This document shows, in pieces, positions 1 through 6,406 of a stretch of 7,042 nucleotides of DNA. Each line of letters begins with the position of its first letter. Positions within the stretch are counted from its first letter, which is position 1. The DNA comes from Deltaproteobacteria bacterium (GTDB lineage: Bacteria; Desulfobacterota_B; Binatia; Bin18). The stretch spans positions 1 to 7,042 of the forward strand of contig JAAXHF010000390.1 in NCBI GenBank assembly GCA_012271025.1, in the 5' to 3' direction. A model generated the notes under the pieces. That model was not told the origin of the DNA. It searched no databases and worked only from the letters and a program-made list of their open reading frames with translations. Made by a program: the position numbers and the translations under genes.

Positions 1-59
1 CCCTGGCTCCGGTCGTTCGGGCAGCGGGCTTGAAGATCGAAGTGATTCGCGTGACGTGA
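1..59 (+). CDS. possible C-terminal end of a convergent gene, partial
   Basis: Reading from base 3 gives 18 codons (LAPVVRAAGLKIEVIRVT) closed by TGA at 57-59. The 5' part lies outside the window. The residue mix (an alternating hydrophobic/charged end, KIEVIRV) looks like real protein, and the stop falls 19 nt before the convergent acyl-CoA dehydrogenase stop, a normal tail-to-tail arrangement. Eighteen codons are too few to name a family or exclude chance, and a second plus frame is also open across this stretch. No terminator hairpin with a T-run is visible between the two stops. Confidence 0.35.
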   Translation, partial: LAPVVRAAGLKIEVIRVT

Positions 60-78
60 ACCCTTTGAATAGACGCCC

Positions 79-1293
79 TCACAACCCCAGGGCCTTGGCG
101 ATATTCACCCGCTGGATTTCGTCCGTGCCGCCAGGAATGCGCAGGTTGCGGGCAATCCGAAAGATTTTTTCAATCCCCGAGTCCTTGCTCAGCCCGTAGG
201 CGCCGTGCAGCTGTACGGCCCGGTCGGCGACCCGGTACAGGGCCTCGTCACAGAAGACTTTCAGGCCACACACAGTCTGGATCAGTTGCGGGTCAACCTT
301 GAGCGCCCATAGATTGCCCTGGTCGGCCTTCCACAGGCTCTGCAGGGCCATGCTGCGCATCGCCTGCACGTCGAGATAGGAATCGACCATCATCCACTGT
401 AGAGCCTGAAAACGGCTTAGCGGACCGCCAAACGCCTGGCGATTCTTGGTGTAGTCAATACAGCGGTCGAGCAGATACTGGCCCAGGCCGCTGCACATGC
501 CGCCCCGGCGGACACGAATCCAGTTGATCATGCCCATACTGAGGTAAAAGCCCTGGCCCTCGCGTCCCCAGGTGTTGTCCAGCGGCACCCGGCAGTCGTC
601 AAAGATCAGCTCGCCGGTCATACCGTCGTCCATGATCGTCCGATAGGTGCGGCCGATGCTGAGGCCAGGGGCGTCATTCTCAACGATAAAGGCGGTCGCG
701 CCGGCACTGCCCTTGTCGGGCTCGGTGAGTGCGCAGACAAAGATCTGGTCCGCATACTGGGCGTTGGTGATATAGGCTTTGGTGCCGTTCAGACTCCAGC
801 CGTCGCCGCGCCGCTCGGCCCGGGTCTGCATGCCCAGCACGTCCGAGCCGCCCCGATACTCGGTGATGGCGTAGGCAGCGGTCTGCTCACCCCGGACCAG
901 CGGTAGCAGATAGCGCTGTTTTTGCTCCTCGCTCAGCCACATCTGCATCTGGTTGGGCCCCTCGGTCCACGACAGCATCCACTGGCTGAGCCCAATGCCG
1001 TGCTGGTAGACGGCCTCGTGGACAAAGAGCATATCGGTCAGGCTGAAGCCGCCGCCGCCGACCTCGGTCGGCATATGCAGGGCGTACAGGTCGCGCTCGG
1101 CAGACATTTTGCGGATGGTCCGTTGGGCTGCCAGGATCGGCGGGGCGAGACGGCCGTCGGCTTGCAGGTACAGGTGTTCGTTGGTCAGATAATCGGCCAG
1201 CTCGCGCTCCATGGGTCTGATGTCGTCGGCGATAAAGCGCTTGATATCGCCGACTGCGGTCTGGACATGGGCGGGCGGGCTGAAGTCGATCAT
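79..1293 (-). CDS. acyl-CoA dehydrogenase family flavoprotein with unusual catalytic positions
   Basis: A 404-residue protein with full acyl-CoA dehydrogenase architecture: N-terminal helical domain (about 1-135), middle beta domain (about 138-240) and C-terminal helical domain (about 250-404). Visible family motifs are AITEYRGGSD near 142-151, LNGTKAYITNA at 168-178 (flavin/substrate region), FDDCRVP at 231-237, RQAFGGPLSRFQ at 285-296 and QLHGAYG at 361-367. Family members are cytoplasmic FAD enzymes that oxidise acyl-CoA thioesters at the alpha-beta bond and pass electrons to ETF. The motif that carries the catalytic Glu in medium-chain enzymes (EGT) reads PGGT here (Gly388). By hand alignment the alternative isovaleryl-CoA dehydrogenase Glu position is Ile259. 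Activity is therefore uncertain: it may be a non-catalytic subunit, use another base, or do other chemistry. The ATG lies 24 nt after the MoeA-PBP stop with a pyrimidine-rich leader and no Shine-Dalgarno sequence, consistent with translational coupling. Family call firm, substrate unknown. Confidence 0.93.
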   Translation of the reverse strand: MIDFSPPAHVQTAVGDIKRFIADDIRPMERELADYLTNEHLYLQADGRLAPPILAAQRTIRKMSAERDLYALHMPTEVGGGGFSLTDMLFVHEAVYQHGIGLSQWMLSWTEGPNQMQMWLSEEQKQRYLLPLVRGEQTAAYAITEYRGGSDVLGMQTRAERRGDGWSLNGTKAYITNAQYADQIFVCALTEPDKGSAGATAFIVENDAPGLSIGRTYRTIMDDGMTGELIFDDCRVPLDNTWGREGQGFYLSMGMINWIRVRRGGMCSGLGQYLLDRCIDYTKNRQAFGGPLSRFQALQWMMVDSYLDVQAMRSMALQSLWKADQGNLWALKVDPQLIQTVCGLKVFCDEALYRVADRAVQLHGAYGLSKDSGIEKIFRIARNLRIPGGTDEIQRVNIAKALGL

Positions 1294-1317
1294 GGCGGAG
1301 GAGGACGGAACGAGTTC

Positions 1318-3399
1318 CTAGGCGATGCGCCGGGCTGCGGGTTTCTTGCCCGCCTGTTTCTTGCCCGCCCGTTTGGGAGCCGGGCTTTTGAGGCTGCCGG
1401 TCTTGGCCGTGTCATAGCCGTCGAGGCGCTCGACCGCTCGTCTGAATGCGTCAGAGCGGATCACCGCGACCAGCTTCTGGCCGGTATCGGAATTGAAGAA
1501 GTCTTTGAGAAAAATGAGGTCGTAGTCCTCGCGCTCGACCGGGATGAAGTCCAGGCCGAGGGCTTTGGCGGCCGATTTGACGCCGAGTCCGGTGTCGGCC
1601 AAGCCGCTGGCAACGGCAACCGCCACGGCCATATGGGTGACCTCTTCGTGCTCGTAGCCGTGGATGGCGTCCGGCGCAATGCCGAGTTTGGCCAGGGTAT
1701 AGTCGAGCAGGATCCGTGTGCCGGCCCCGGGCTGACGGTTGACAAAGCGCAGGCCCTTGCGGGCCAGATCCTTGACGCCGCGCAATTTTTTGGGGTTGCC
1801 CTTGGGCACGATCAGGCCCTGCTCGCGGATCACCAGGTTCAGCACCACAACCTTGGACACCAACCCCTGCTTTTTGAGGTCGGGCAGGTTGTAGGTGCCG
1901 CTGGCCGGGTCGAGCAGGTGGCTGCCGATGATATGCGCCTCGCCGCGTTTGAGGGCCACCAAACCGCCCAGCGAGCCGACGTTACTGGCCGAAATCTTGA
2001 ACCCCGGGTGCTGGCCGCGCAGCTGATCGTCAAGCACGCCAATGGTGAGGTCGTTGCTGCCGGTGAACAGAATGGTATTGGCAATCTCCTCGGCCGGGCG
2101 CAGGAGTTCGATCGGCACCTCCTGGCCGGCGTTCAGACCCTCGTCAAGCGGCGGAATCCGCAGCACGCCGTCGGCCTTGACCATGGTCGTAATGACCCCG
2201 GCCCCGCGTCCGAGCGGATTGGCGATCAGCCGCTCGCCGACCTTGCCCAGACTGACCCGCACAAACTCTTCCAGGCCCAGCCGCGAGGGGACCTTGCGTG
2301 GCAGGACGGCCCGTATCTTCGGCGGCTCTTCGGCCGGCCGACCCAGCAGGTGGGCCAGCAGGGGGCGGACAATCTGCTGACAGATGACGACCGCCGACAC
2401 CGGGTAGCCGGGCAGACCGATCACCGCTTTGCCATCCACGATGGCGAGAAGCGCCGGCTTGCCGGGCATGACGTCGATGCCGTGGACCAGCACCTCGCCA
2501 ACCGACTCCAGGGCGCGCAGCGTAAAATCGTGTTCACCGGCCGAGGAGCCGGCAATGATGATGGTCACATCGTTGTCGGCGACCGATTTTTTGAGCGCCC
2601 GGACAATCTTGGCCAGCTCATCCACAACCCGAGGCCGGCGTTTGGGCTGTCCGCCCCACTCTTCGATAAAGGCGCCGGCCACCCGCGAGTTGAACTCGAT
2701 GATCCGTCCCGGCTCGGCCGGCTCGCCCGGTTCAATCAACTCCGAGCCGGTCGGAATGATGCCGACCGTTGGCCGGGCCAGAACCGGAATAGTGGTGTGT
2801 CCGGCGGCCAGCAGGGCGCCGAGGTCGTACGGCCGCAGGGTGTGGCCGCGCGGCAGCAGCGGCTCGGTGGCGACGATGTCCTCGCCGACCAGGCGGACGT
2901 GCTGCCAGGGCGTTGCGGCGTCCCGGATTTCCACCTCGGTGTCGCTCTTTTTGAACACCCGCTCGATCATGATGACCGAGTTGGCCCAGGCCGGCAGCGG
3001 GCTGCCGGTGTCCACATACTGAAACGGGCGGCCGTTGGGGCTGAGCCGCCTGGTGTTGGGCTTGGTCGCGGTCAGGCTGAGGGCCGAGAACTCACTCGCT
3101 CCAAAGGTATCCTCGGCGCGCACCGCAATGCCGTCCATGGCCGCCCCGTGGTAGTGGGGGGCGGACAGCACGGCGAAGATCGGCTCGGCCGTGGTCCGGC
3201 CCAGGGCGTCTTCCACCGTCACCGTTTCCAGCCGTCGCGGTGGTGTGACGGCGTCGAGCAGAAGCGCCAGGGCTTCGCCCAGCGGTTTCTTCTGTAAGTA
3301 ACGTTTCCGCGAAGACGAACGCTGCTCTCTTTCTGATGAGGCGGTCATCTTCGTTCGTCTTTCTGGTCTGTCCGGCTTATGGGAATGATGCTGTGGCAT
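1318..3399 (-). CDS. MoeA-like molybdopterin molybdotransferase fused to a PBP-like (molybdate-binding family) domain
   Basis: A 693-residue fusion. Residues about 37-435 form a MoeA unit: MoeA N-domain with AAMDGIAVRAED (86-97) and VGEDI (171-175); MoCF-biosynthesis domain with IIPTGSELI (214-222), AGSSAGEHDF (283-292), PGKP (312-315) and GLPGYPVSA (328-336); MoeA C-domain to about 434. Residues about 445-660 match the PBP_like/COG1910 family, with FTGSND (445-450), SNVGSLGGLVALKRGEAHI (472-490) and NRQPGAGTR (554-562). MoeA joins molybdate to adenylylated molybdopterin in the cytoplasm. No signal peptide is present, so the binding domain should be cytoplasmic and may present or sense molybdate or tungstate. 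MoeA/PBP fusions of this kind are known from archaea and deltaproteobacteria. Compared with the adjacent moeA, MDGY is MDGI and STGDE is PTGSE. A basic N-terminal extension (1-38) and a Lys/Arg/Ala tail (671-693) flank the domains. The ATG follows the moeA stop after 2 nt without a Shine-Dalgarno sequence. Met18 (3348) is an alternative start. Confidence 0.92.
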   Translation of the reverse strand: MPQHHSHKPDRPERRTKMTASSEREQRSSSRKRYLQKKPLGEALALLLDAVTPPRRLETVTVEDALGRTTAEPIFAVLSAPHYHGAAMDGIAVRAEDTFGASEFSALSLTATKPNTRRLSPNGRPFQYVDTGSPLPAWANSVIMIERVFKKSDTEVEIRDAATPWQHVRLVGEDIVATEPLLPRGHTLRPYDLGALLAAGHTTIPVLARPTVGIIPTGSELIEPGEPAEPGRIIEFNSRVAGAFIEEWGGQPKRRPRVVDELAKIVRALKKSVADNDVTIIIAGSSAGEHDFTLRALESVGEVLVHGIDVMPGKPALLAIVDGKAVIGLPGYPVSAVVICQQIVRPLLAHLLGRPAEEPPKIRAVLPRKVPSRLGLEEFVRVSLGKVGERLIANPLGRGAGVITTMVKADGVLRIPPLDEGLNAGQEVPIELLRPAEEIANTILFTGSNDLTIGVLDDQLRGQHPGFKISASNVGSLGGLVALKRGEAHIIGSHLLDPASGTYNLPDLKKQGLVSKVVVLNLVIREQGLIVPKGNPKKLRGVKDLARKGLRFVNRQPGAGTRILLDYTLAKLGIAPDAIHGYEHEEVTHMAVAVAVASGLADTGLGVKSAAKALGLDFIPVEREDYDLIFLKDFFNSDTGQKLVAVIRSDAFRRAVERLDGYDTAKTGSLKSPAPKRAGKKQAGKKPAARRIA
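3312..3361 (-). repeat. 10-bp perfect inverted repeat around the alternative start of the MoeA-PBP gene
   Basis: The arms AAGACGAACG (3312-3321) and CGTTCGTCTT (3352-3361) are exact reverse complements separated by 30 nt. In the mRNA they could form a stem whose loop contains the in-frame ATG at 3348 (Met18 of the upstream-start reading). The sequence lies in the poorly conserved basic N-terminal extension, so the coding constraint is probably weak. The repeat is visible; any role in limiting initiation at the inner ATG or in RNA stability is inference. Confidence 0.45.
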
Positions 3400-3401
3400 G
3401 G

Positions 3402-4664
3402 CTAAAACAGAATGACTTCGACCTCTTCCCCCGCCTCCTTGCCCTCTGCGTTGTGCGGAATGCGCACCATGCCGTCGGCACGGACGAGGCTGAAGATGGC
3501 GCCCGATTTGCCGGGCACGGGGTCGGCCATATCACCGCTGAGGGTGACCCGGGCGTAGTCTTCCCGACCCGGAGCGGACGGAATGTTCTGGCTCAGCCGG
3601 GCTCGGGTGGTACGCGCCGGGGTGAACGCCAGCTGGGCTGATTCCCCACCCATCATGCGGACCAGCGGCGTGCCAAACAGCGAGAACACAACCAGCGCCG
3701 AGACCGGGTGGCCCGGCAGGCCCATGACCGGCTTGCCCGCAGCCCTGGCAAAGATGGTCGGTTTGCCCGGCGCAATCGAGATGCCGTGAAAGAACAGCTC
3801 GGAGCGCGGAAAGGAACAGATCACCTCGACCGCCATATCTTTTGTGCCGACCGAGCTGCCGCCCGAGATCATGACCACATCGGCTTTTTTGAGCGCCTGA
3901 GCCAGGGCCTGCTCAAACGCCTGGCGATCGTCTTTGACCACGCCCAGGTCACACACCTCGCCGCCGGCCTGGGCAATCATCGCCCGCAGCGAGTACTGGT
4001 TGACATTCCGGATCTGGCCCGGCTTGGGCGTTTTTTCGGGCGGCACAATCTCGTCACCGGTCGAGATCAGGCCCACCACCGGCCGCCGGTAGACCGTGAC
4101 CTTGGCAATCCCGACCCCGGTCAGCGCCCCGATATCCTGGGCGTGGAGCCGGCGGCCGGCCGGAAAAATCGGCGCGCCTTTTTTGATGTCCTCACCCACC
4201 CGCAGGATGTTCTCCCACGGTGAGACGCTGCGCTGGATTTCGATTGTCCCGTCGCCCATCTCCTCGGTGTACTCGACCATGACCATGGAGTTGGCGCCGG
4301 GCGGCAGCATGCCGCCGGTCGAGATGCGCATGGTCTGGCCCTTTTTGAGCCGCCGCCTGGCCTCCTGGCCCATCTCGACCACCCCGACCAGCTTGAGGTA
4401 GGTCGGCAGACTCGACGAGGCGCCAAACGTATCCTGGGCCCGCACGGCGTAGCCGTCCATATTGGCCCGGTTGAAATGGGGCAGGTGGACCGACGATCTC
4501 AGGGCCTTGGCCAGAACCCGCCCGTCGGCATCCAGGACCGGAATGGTTTCGCTTGGGGTCAGGGGGGCGAAGGCTGCCAGCTGCGCCTGGGCGTCGCCGC
4601 AGCTGACGACCCGGAAAAAAGCTTTGACTGGAGCCGGCGCTACAGCCGCCGATGCGCGAGGCAT
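3402..4664 (-). CDS. moeA: molybdopterin molybdotransferase MoeA
   Basis: A 420-residue MoeA, close to the usual 400-415. It catalyses metal insertion in molybdenum cofactor synthesis: adenylylated molybdopterin plus molybdate gives Moco with release of AMP. Domains in order: MoeA N-terminal (about 26-190), MoCF-biosynthesis (about 196-335), MoeA C-terminal (about 350-418). Conserved motifs are NMDGYAVRAQD (68-78), ISTGGMLPPGANSM (114-127), RVGEDIKKG (155-163), GLISTGDEIV (198-207), SGGSSVGTKDM (267-277), PGKP (299-302) and GLPGHPVSA (315-323). The acidic residues of MDGY, GEDI and STGDE, expected in active MoeA, are all present. The ATG at 4664 lies inside the end of the preceding amidase gene (25-nt overlap). 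A plausible Shine-Dalgarno sequence GAAGGGA at 4677-4671, 6 nt before the ATG, supports this start. The MoeA-PBP gene follows 2 nt after the TAG stop. Residues 1-14 (Ala/Pro-rich) look non-conserved. Whether it handles Mo or W cannot be told. Confidence 0.96.
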   Translation of the reverse strand: MPRASAAVAPAPVKAFFRVVSCGDAQAQLAAFAPLTPSETIPVLDADGRVLAKALRSSVHLPHFNRANMDGYAVRAQDTFGASSSLPTYLKLVGVVEMGQEARRRLKKGQTMRISTGGMLPPGANSMVMVEYTEEMGDGTIEIQRSVSPWENILRVGEDIKKGAPIFPAGRRLHAQDIGALTGVGIAKVTVYRRPVVGLISTGDEIVPPEKTPKPGQIRNVNQYSLRAMIAQAGGEVCDLGVVKDDRQAFEQALAQALKKADVVMISGGSSVGTKDMAVEVICSFPRSELFFHGISIAPGKPTIFARAAGKPVMGLPGHPVSALVVFSLFGTPLVRMMGGESAQLAFTPARTTRARLSQNIPSAPGREDYARVTLSGDMADPVPGKSGAIFSLVRADGMVRIPHNAEGKEAGEEVEVILF

Positions 4665-5452
4665 GGCAATTCCCTTCTGACTTTCTCCAGATAATCACGG
4701 TCGATCTCGGCCGTGATCAGGCACTCTTTGTCCGGCGCCCGAGCCAGGATTTTGCCCCACGGATCGATGATCATCGAGTTGCCGTAGTCGGCAAAGCCGT
4801 ACACGTTTTTGCCGATCTGGTTGGGGGCGATGAGATAGCTCTGGTTCTCGATGGCGCGGGCGCGCAGCAGGGCTTCCCAGTGGGCCGCCCCGGTCGGAAA
4901 GGTGAAGGCGGCCGGTACGCAGATGAGTTCGGCGCCCCGGTCGGCCAGCCCACGGTACAGCTCGGGAAAGCGCAGGTCGTAGCAGATTGACAGGCCGACC
5001 GTTCCCAGCTCGGTCCGGGCGCTGACCACCTCGCGACCCGGTTTTTTGGTGTCCGACTCCCTGATGCTGACCTGCCCGGGCAGATCGATATCGAACAGAT
5101 GAATCTTGCGGTACTGGGCCAGCAGGTCGCCGGTCGGGCTGAACAGCAGGCTGGTGTTATAGGCGCGCTGTTCGGTCGTCTTCTCCAGGAACGAGCCGGC
5201 CAGCAGATGGATGCCCAGGCTGCGGGCCAGCTCGGCCAGACGCTCCGAGGTCGGGCCGGGGATGGATTCGAGTTGGGCCGGTTCCTCTTTACGCGGCCCG
5301 CGCCAGGCAAACACCTCGGGCAGGACCACCAGGGCGGCGCCCCGCTCGGCCGCCAGGCGGACAAAGGTTTCGGCCTTGGCCAGATTTTCTTCTTTTGAGC
5401 TTGAGGCCGTCATTTGGACGGCTGCGGCTAGGTACGACCGAGGTGATGGCAT
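4640..5452 (-). CDS. carbon-nitrogen hydrolase, Nit1/Nit2-like (deaminated glutathione amidase or omega-amidase type)
   Basis: A 270-residue nitrilase-superfamily amidase with the complete Glu-Lys-Cys triad: Glu46 in LPEVFA, Lys116 in YRKIHLFD and Cys157 in SICYDLRFPE. Other hallmarks are the GAAHWEALLRARAIENQ segment (188-204) and PWGKILA (231-237). HLFDIDLPG followed by RESDT (131-135) and AHWE is typical of the Nit branch, which includes human NIT1 and bacterial deaminated-glutathione amidases. These hydrolyse amide bonds of alpha-keto acid amides formed by stray transamination (metabolite repair). The exact substrate is inferred. No signal peptide is seen, so it should be cytoplasmic. The strong Shine-Dalgarno AGGAGG (5465-5460), 7 nt before the ATG, fixes the start. 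The TAG stop lies 25 nt inside moeA. The protein ends at HRRL, where homologues usually continue with a few more residues (HRR-PDLY), so the C-terminus is slightly short. The common YGHS motif reads YGNS (223-226). Confidence 0.93.
   Translation of the reverse strand: MPSPRSYLAAAVQMTASSSKEENLAKAETFVRLAAERGAALVVLPEVFAWRGPRKEEPAQLESIPGPTSERLAELARSLGIHLLAGSFLEKTTEQRAYNTSLLFSPTGDLLAQYRKIHLFDIDLPGQVSIRESDTKKPGREVVSARTELGTVGLSICYDLRFPELYRGLADRGAELICVPAAFTFPTGAAHWEALLRARAIENQSYLIAPNQIGKNVYGFADYGNSMIIDPWGKILARAPDKECLITAEIDRDYLEKVRRELPCLAHRRL
4671..4677 (-). promoter_or_regulatory. Shine-Dalgarno sequence of moeA inside the amidase gene
   Basis: GAAGGGA on the minus strand sits 6 nt before the moeA ATG at 4664-4662 and within the last codons of the upstream amidase. 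It supports initiation at that ATG despite the overlap, and suggests ribosomes translating the amidase keep the site open. Confidence 0.55.
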
Positions 5453-5457
5453 GGCGA

Positions 5458-5466
5458 TCCCTCCTC
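5458..5466 (-). promoter_or_regulatory. strong Shine-Dalgarno sequence of the amidase gene
   Basis: GAGGAGGGA on the minus strand, with AGGAGG ending 7 nt before the ATG at 5452. It is the best ribosome-binding site in the window and decides the start of the first gene of the four-gene run. The downstream genes have weak or no such sites. Confidence 0.75.
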
Positions 5467-5473
5467 AGCCCGG

Positions 5474-5502
5474 ACGTTAGCGAACCCCTCCCGGCGGGTC
5501 AA
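5474..5502 (-). promoter_or_regulatory. candidate sigma70-type promoter for the nit-moeA-moeA/PBP-acad run
   Basis: On the minus strand TTGACC (5502-5497, five of six consensus -35 bases) is followed after exactly 17 nt by TAACGT (5479-5474, three of six -10 bases). It sits in the only sizeable intergenic gap before the amidase gene. A transcript starting about 7 nt later would have a very short leader of about 14 nt, just holding the Shine-Dalgarno sequence. The -10 match is poor, so this is a candidate only; read-through from the methyltransferase gene is equally possible. Confidence 0.35.
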
Positions 5503-5542
5503 GCCAAGCGATATGGACGCCGGATTCCTCGGGCCAAACAGC

Positions 5543-6358
5543 TCACCCGTGTGCCTTGGTGGCCCTGCCATAGATCACGTTCGTTGTGATCGACTCCACG
5601 CCATGCGCTCGAATGAAGGCGAGGTTATGCGCGCGGACCCGCGCTGCGGACGCAGGTCCCATCGTTTCTACCGCAGCACGCAGTCCTGAGCCGAGCACGA
5701 CGTTCCACCACGACTCGGGACTCGCCAGCGCTTGCTGTCCCTCCTCGGCCATGACCTCAACCGCCGTGGCCCCACTCTCCGCAAGCAGCTTCTCCACCGC
5801 ATGAACTTCGGTGAGACGGTCCCACGGCCGGAAATCCGATACCAGGTCTGGGCGCTCGCCTTGAAGGGCTTGGTCAAAGGCGGAATACATGGGCTCGAAT
5901 AGATTCGGACCCCAGGTGGTGATGGCCAGCTTGCCGCCCGGCCGCACCATGCGCCATAACTCTGCGACAAGCGCTTCCATGTCGGGAACAAAGAAGATGC
6001 CGAAAACGCAGACAACCGCATCGAAGCTGGCGTCGGCCAGGCCCAACCGGGTCATGTCGCCGTTGCGAAATTCGACTTGGTCCAGACCTCGGCCTTTCGC
6101 TTTCGTCCGGGCCAGGGCCAAGAGCCGGTCGGCTAAATCGACAGCGACGACCTGTCCGGTCGGACCCACCGCCTCTGCCGCGGGCAGGGCTGATGCTCCG
6201 GTGCCGCAGGCAAGGTCCAGTATCGTGAGCCCGGGACGCAGCTGCAACTGCTCGACTGTCCTTCGACCGTAGCGCTCCCAGTAGGCGTTGGCCGGGTCGT
6301 CGAAGTGGTCGGCGGCGGCGTTGTAGGTTGCCCGGGCCTTTCGTTGCGGTTCTTTCAT
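5543..6358 (-). CDS. class I SAM-dependent methyltransferase, substrate unknown
   Basis: A 271-residue Rossmann-fold methyltransferase (UbiE/Methyltransf_11-25 type) if read from the ATG at 6358. Motif I ILDLACGTGAS is at 46-56 (SAM glycine loop). Motif post-I is VAVDLADRLLALA (71-83), with Asp74 the expected ribose-binding acid. NGDM (99-102) and FDAVVCVFGIFFV (112-124) form the adenine-binding and motif II region, and RPGGKLAITTWG (139-150) is motif III. The C-terminal third, rich in small residues and with WW at 217-218, is probably the substrate lid and gives no clear substrate. An in-frame GTG at 6400 would add 14 residues (MRGPSSGREHADEN) with no Shine-Dalgarno sequence. The ATG start is preferred because family-like sequence begins there, although its own upstream GACGAGA is weak. 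The gene starts 48 nt after the EVE gene stop. Leu and Arg codons look slightly more mixed than in the neighbours (TTA, CTT, CGA, AGG occur). Confidence 0.88.
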   Translation of the reverse strand: MKEPQRKARATYNAAADHFDDPANAYWERYGRRTVEQLQLRPGLTILDLACGTGASALPAAEAVGPTGQVVAVDLADRLLALARTKAKGRGLDQVEFRNGDMTRLGLADASFDAVVCVFGIFFVPDMEALVAELWRMVRPGGKLAITTWGPNLFEPMYSAFDQALQGERPDLVSDFRPWDRLTEVHAVEKLLAESGATAVEVMAEEGQQALASPESWWNVVLGSGLRAAVETMGPASAARVRAHNLAFIRAHGVESITTNVIYGRATKAHG

Positions 6359-6406
6359 ATTCTCGTCCGCATGTTCTCGACCGGATGACGGCCCTCGCAC
6401 TACGGA

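Noticed and set aside
60..78. Bidirectional terminator between the convergent stops
   Set aside because: No stem with a following T-run could be found in or around the 19-nt gap.
1294..1304. GGAGGAGG near the acyl-CoA dehydrogenase start
   Set aside because: It is on the plus strand; on the coding strand it reads CCTCCTCC and cannot serve as a Shine-Dalgarno sequence.
922..3297. Plus-strand reading frame of 791 codons opposite the acyl-CoA dehydrogenase and MoeA-PBP genes
   Set aside because: It is antisense to two well-supported genes, spans their junction, shows Gly/Gln/Asp/His-rich shadow composition without recognisable motifs, and is the usual by-product of high GC at third codon positions.
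3708..4223. Plus-strand reading frames opposite moeA
   Set aside because: They are antisense to a clear MoeA, with Arg/His/Asp-rich shadow composition and no domain or ribosome-binding support.
5573..5591. GATCAC-N7-GTGATC inverted repeat
   Set aside because: It lies inside the 3' coding part of the methyltransferase, is only 6 bp, and its half-sites face opposite to the CRP-type TGTGA/TCACA order, so chance is likely.
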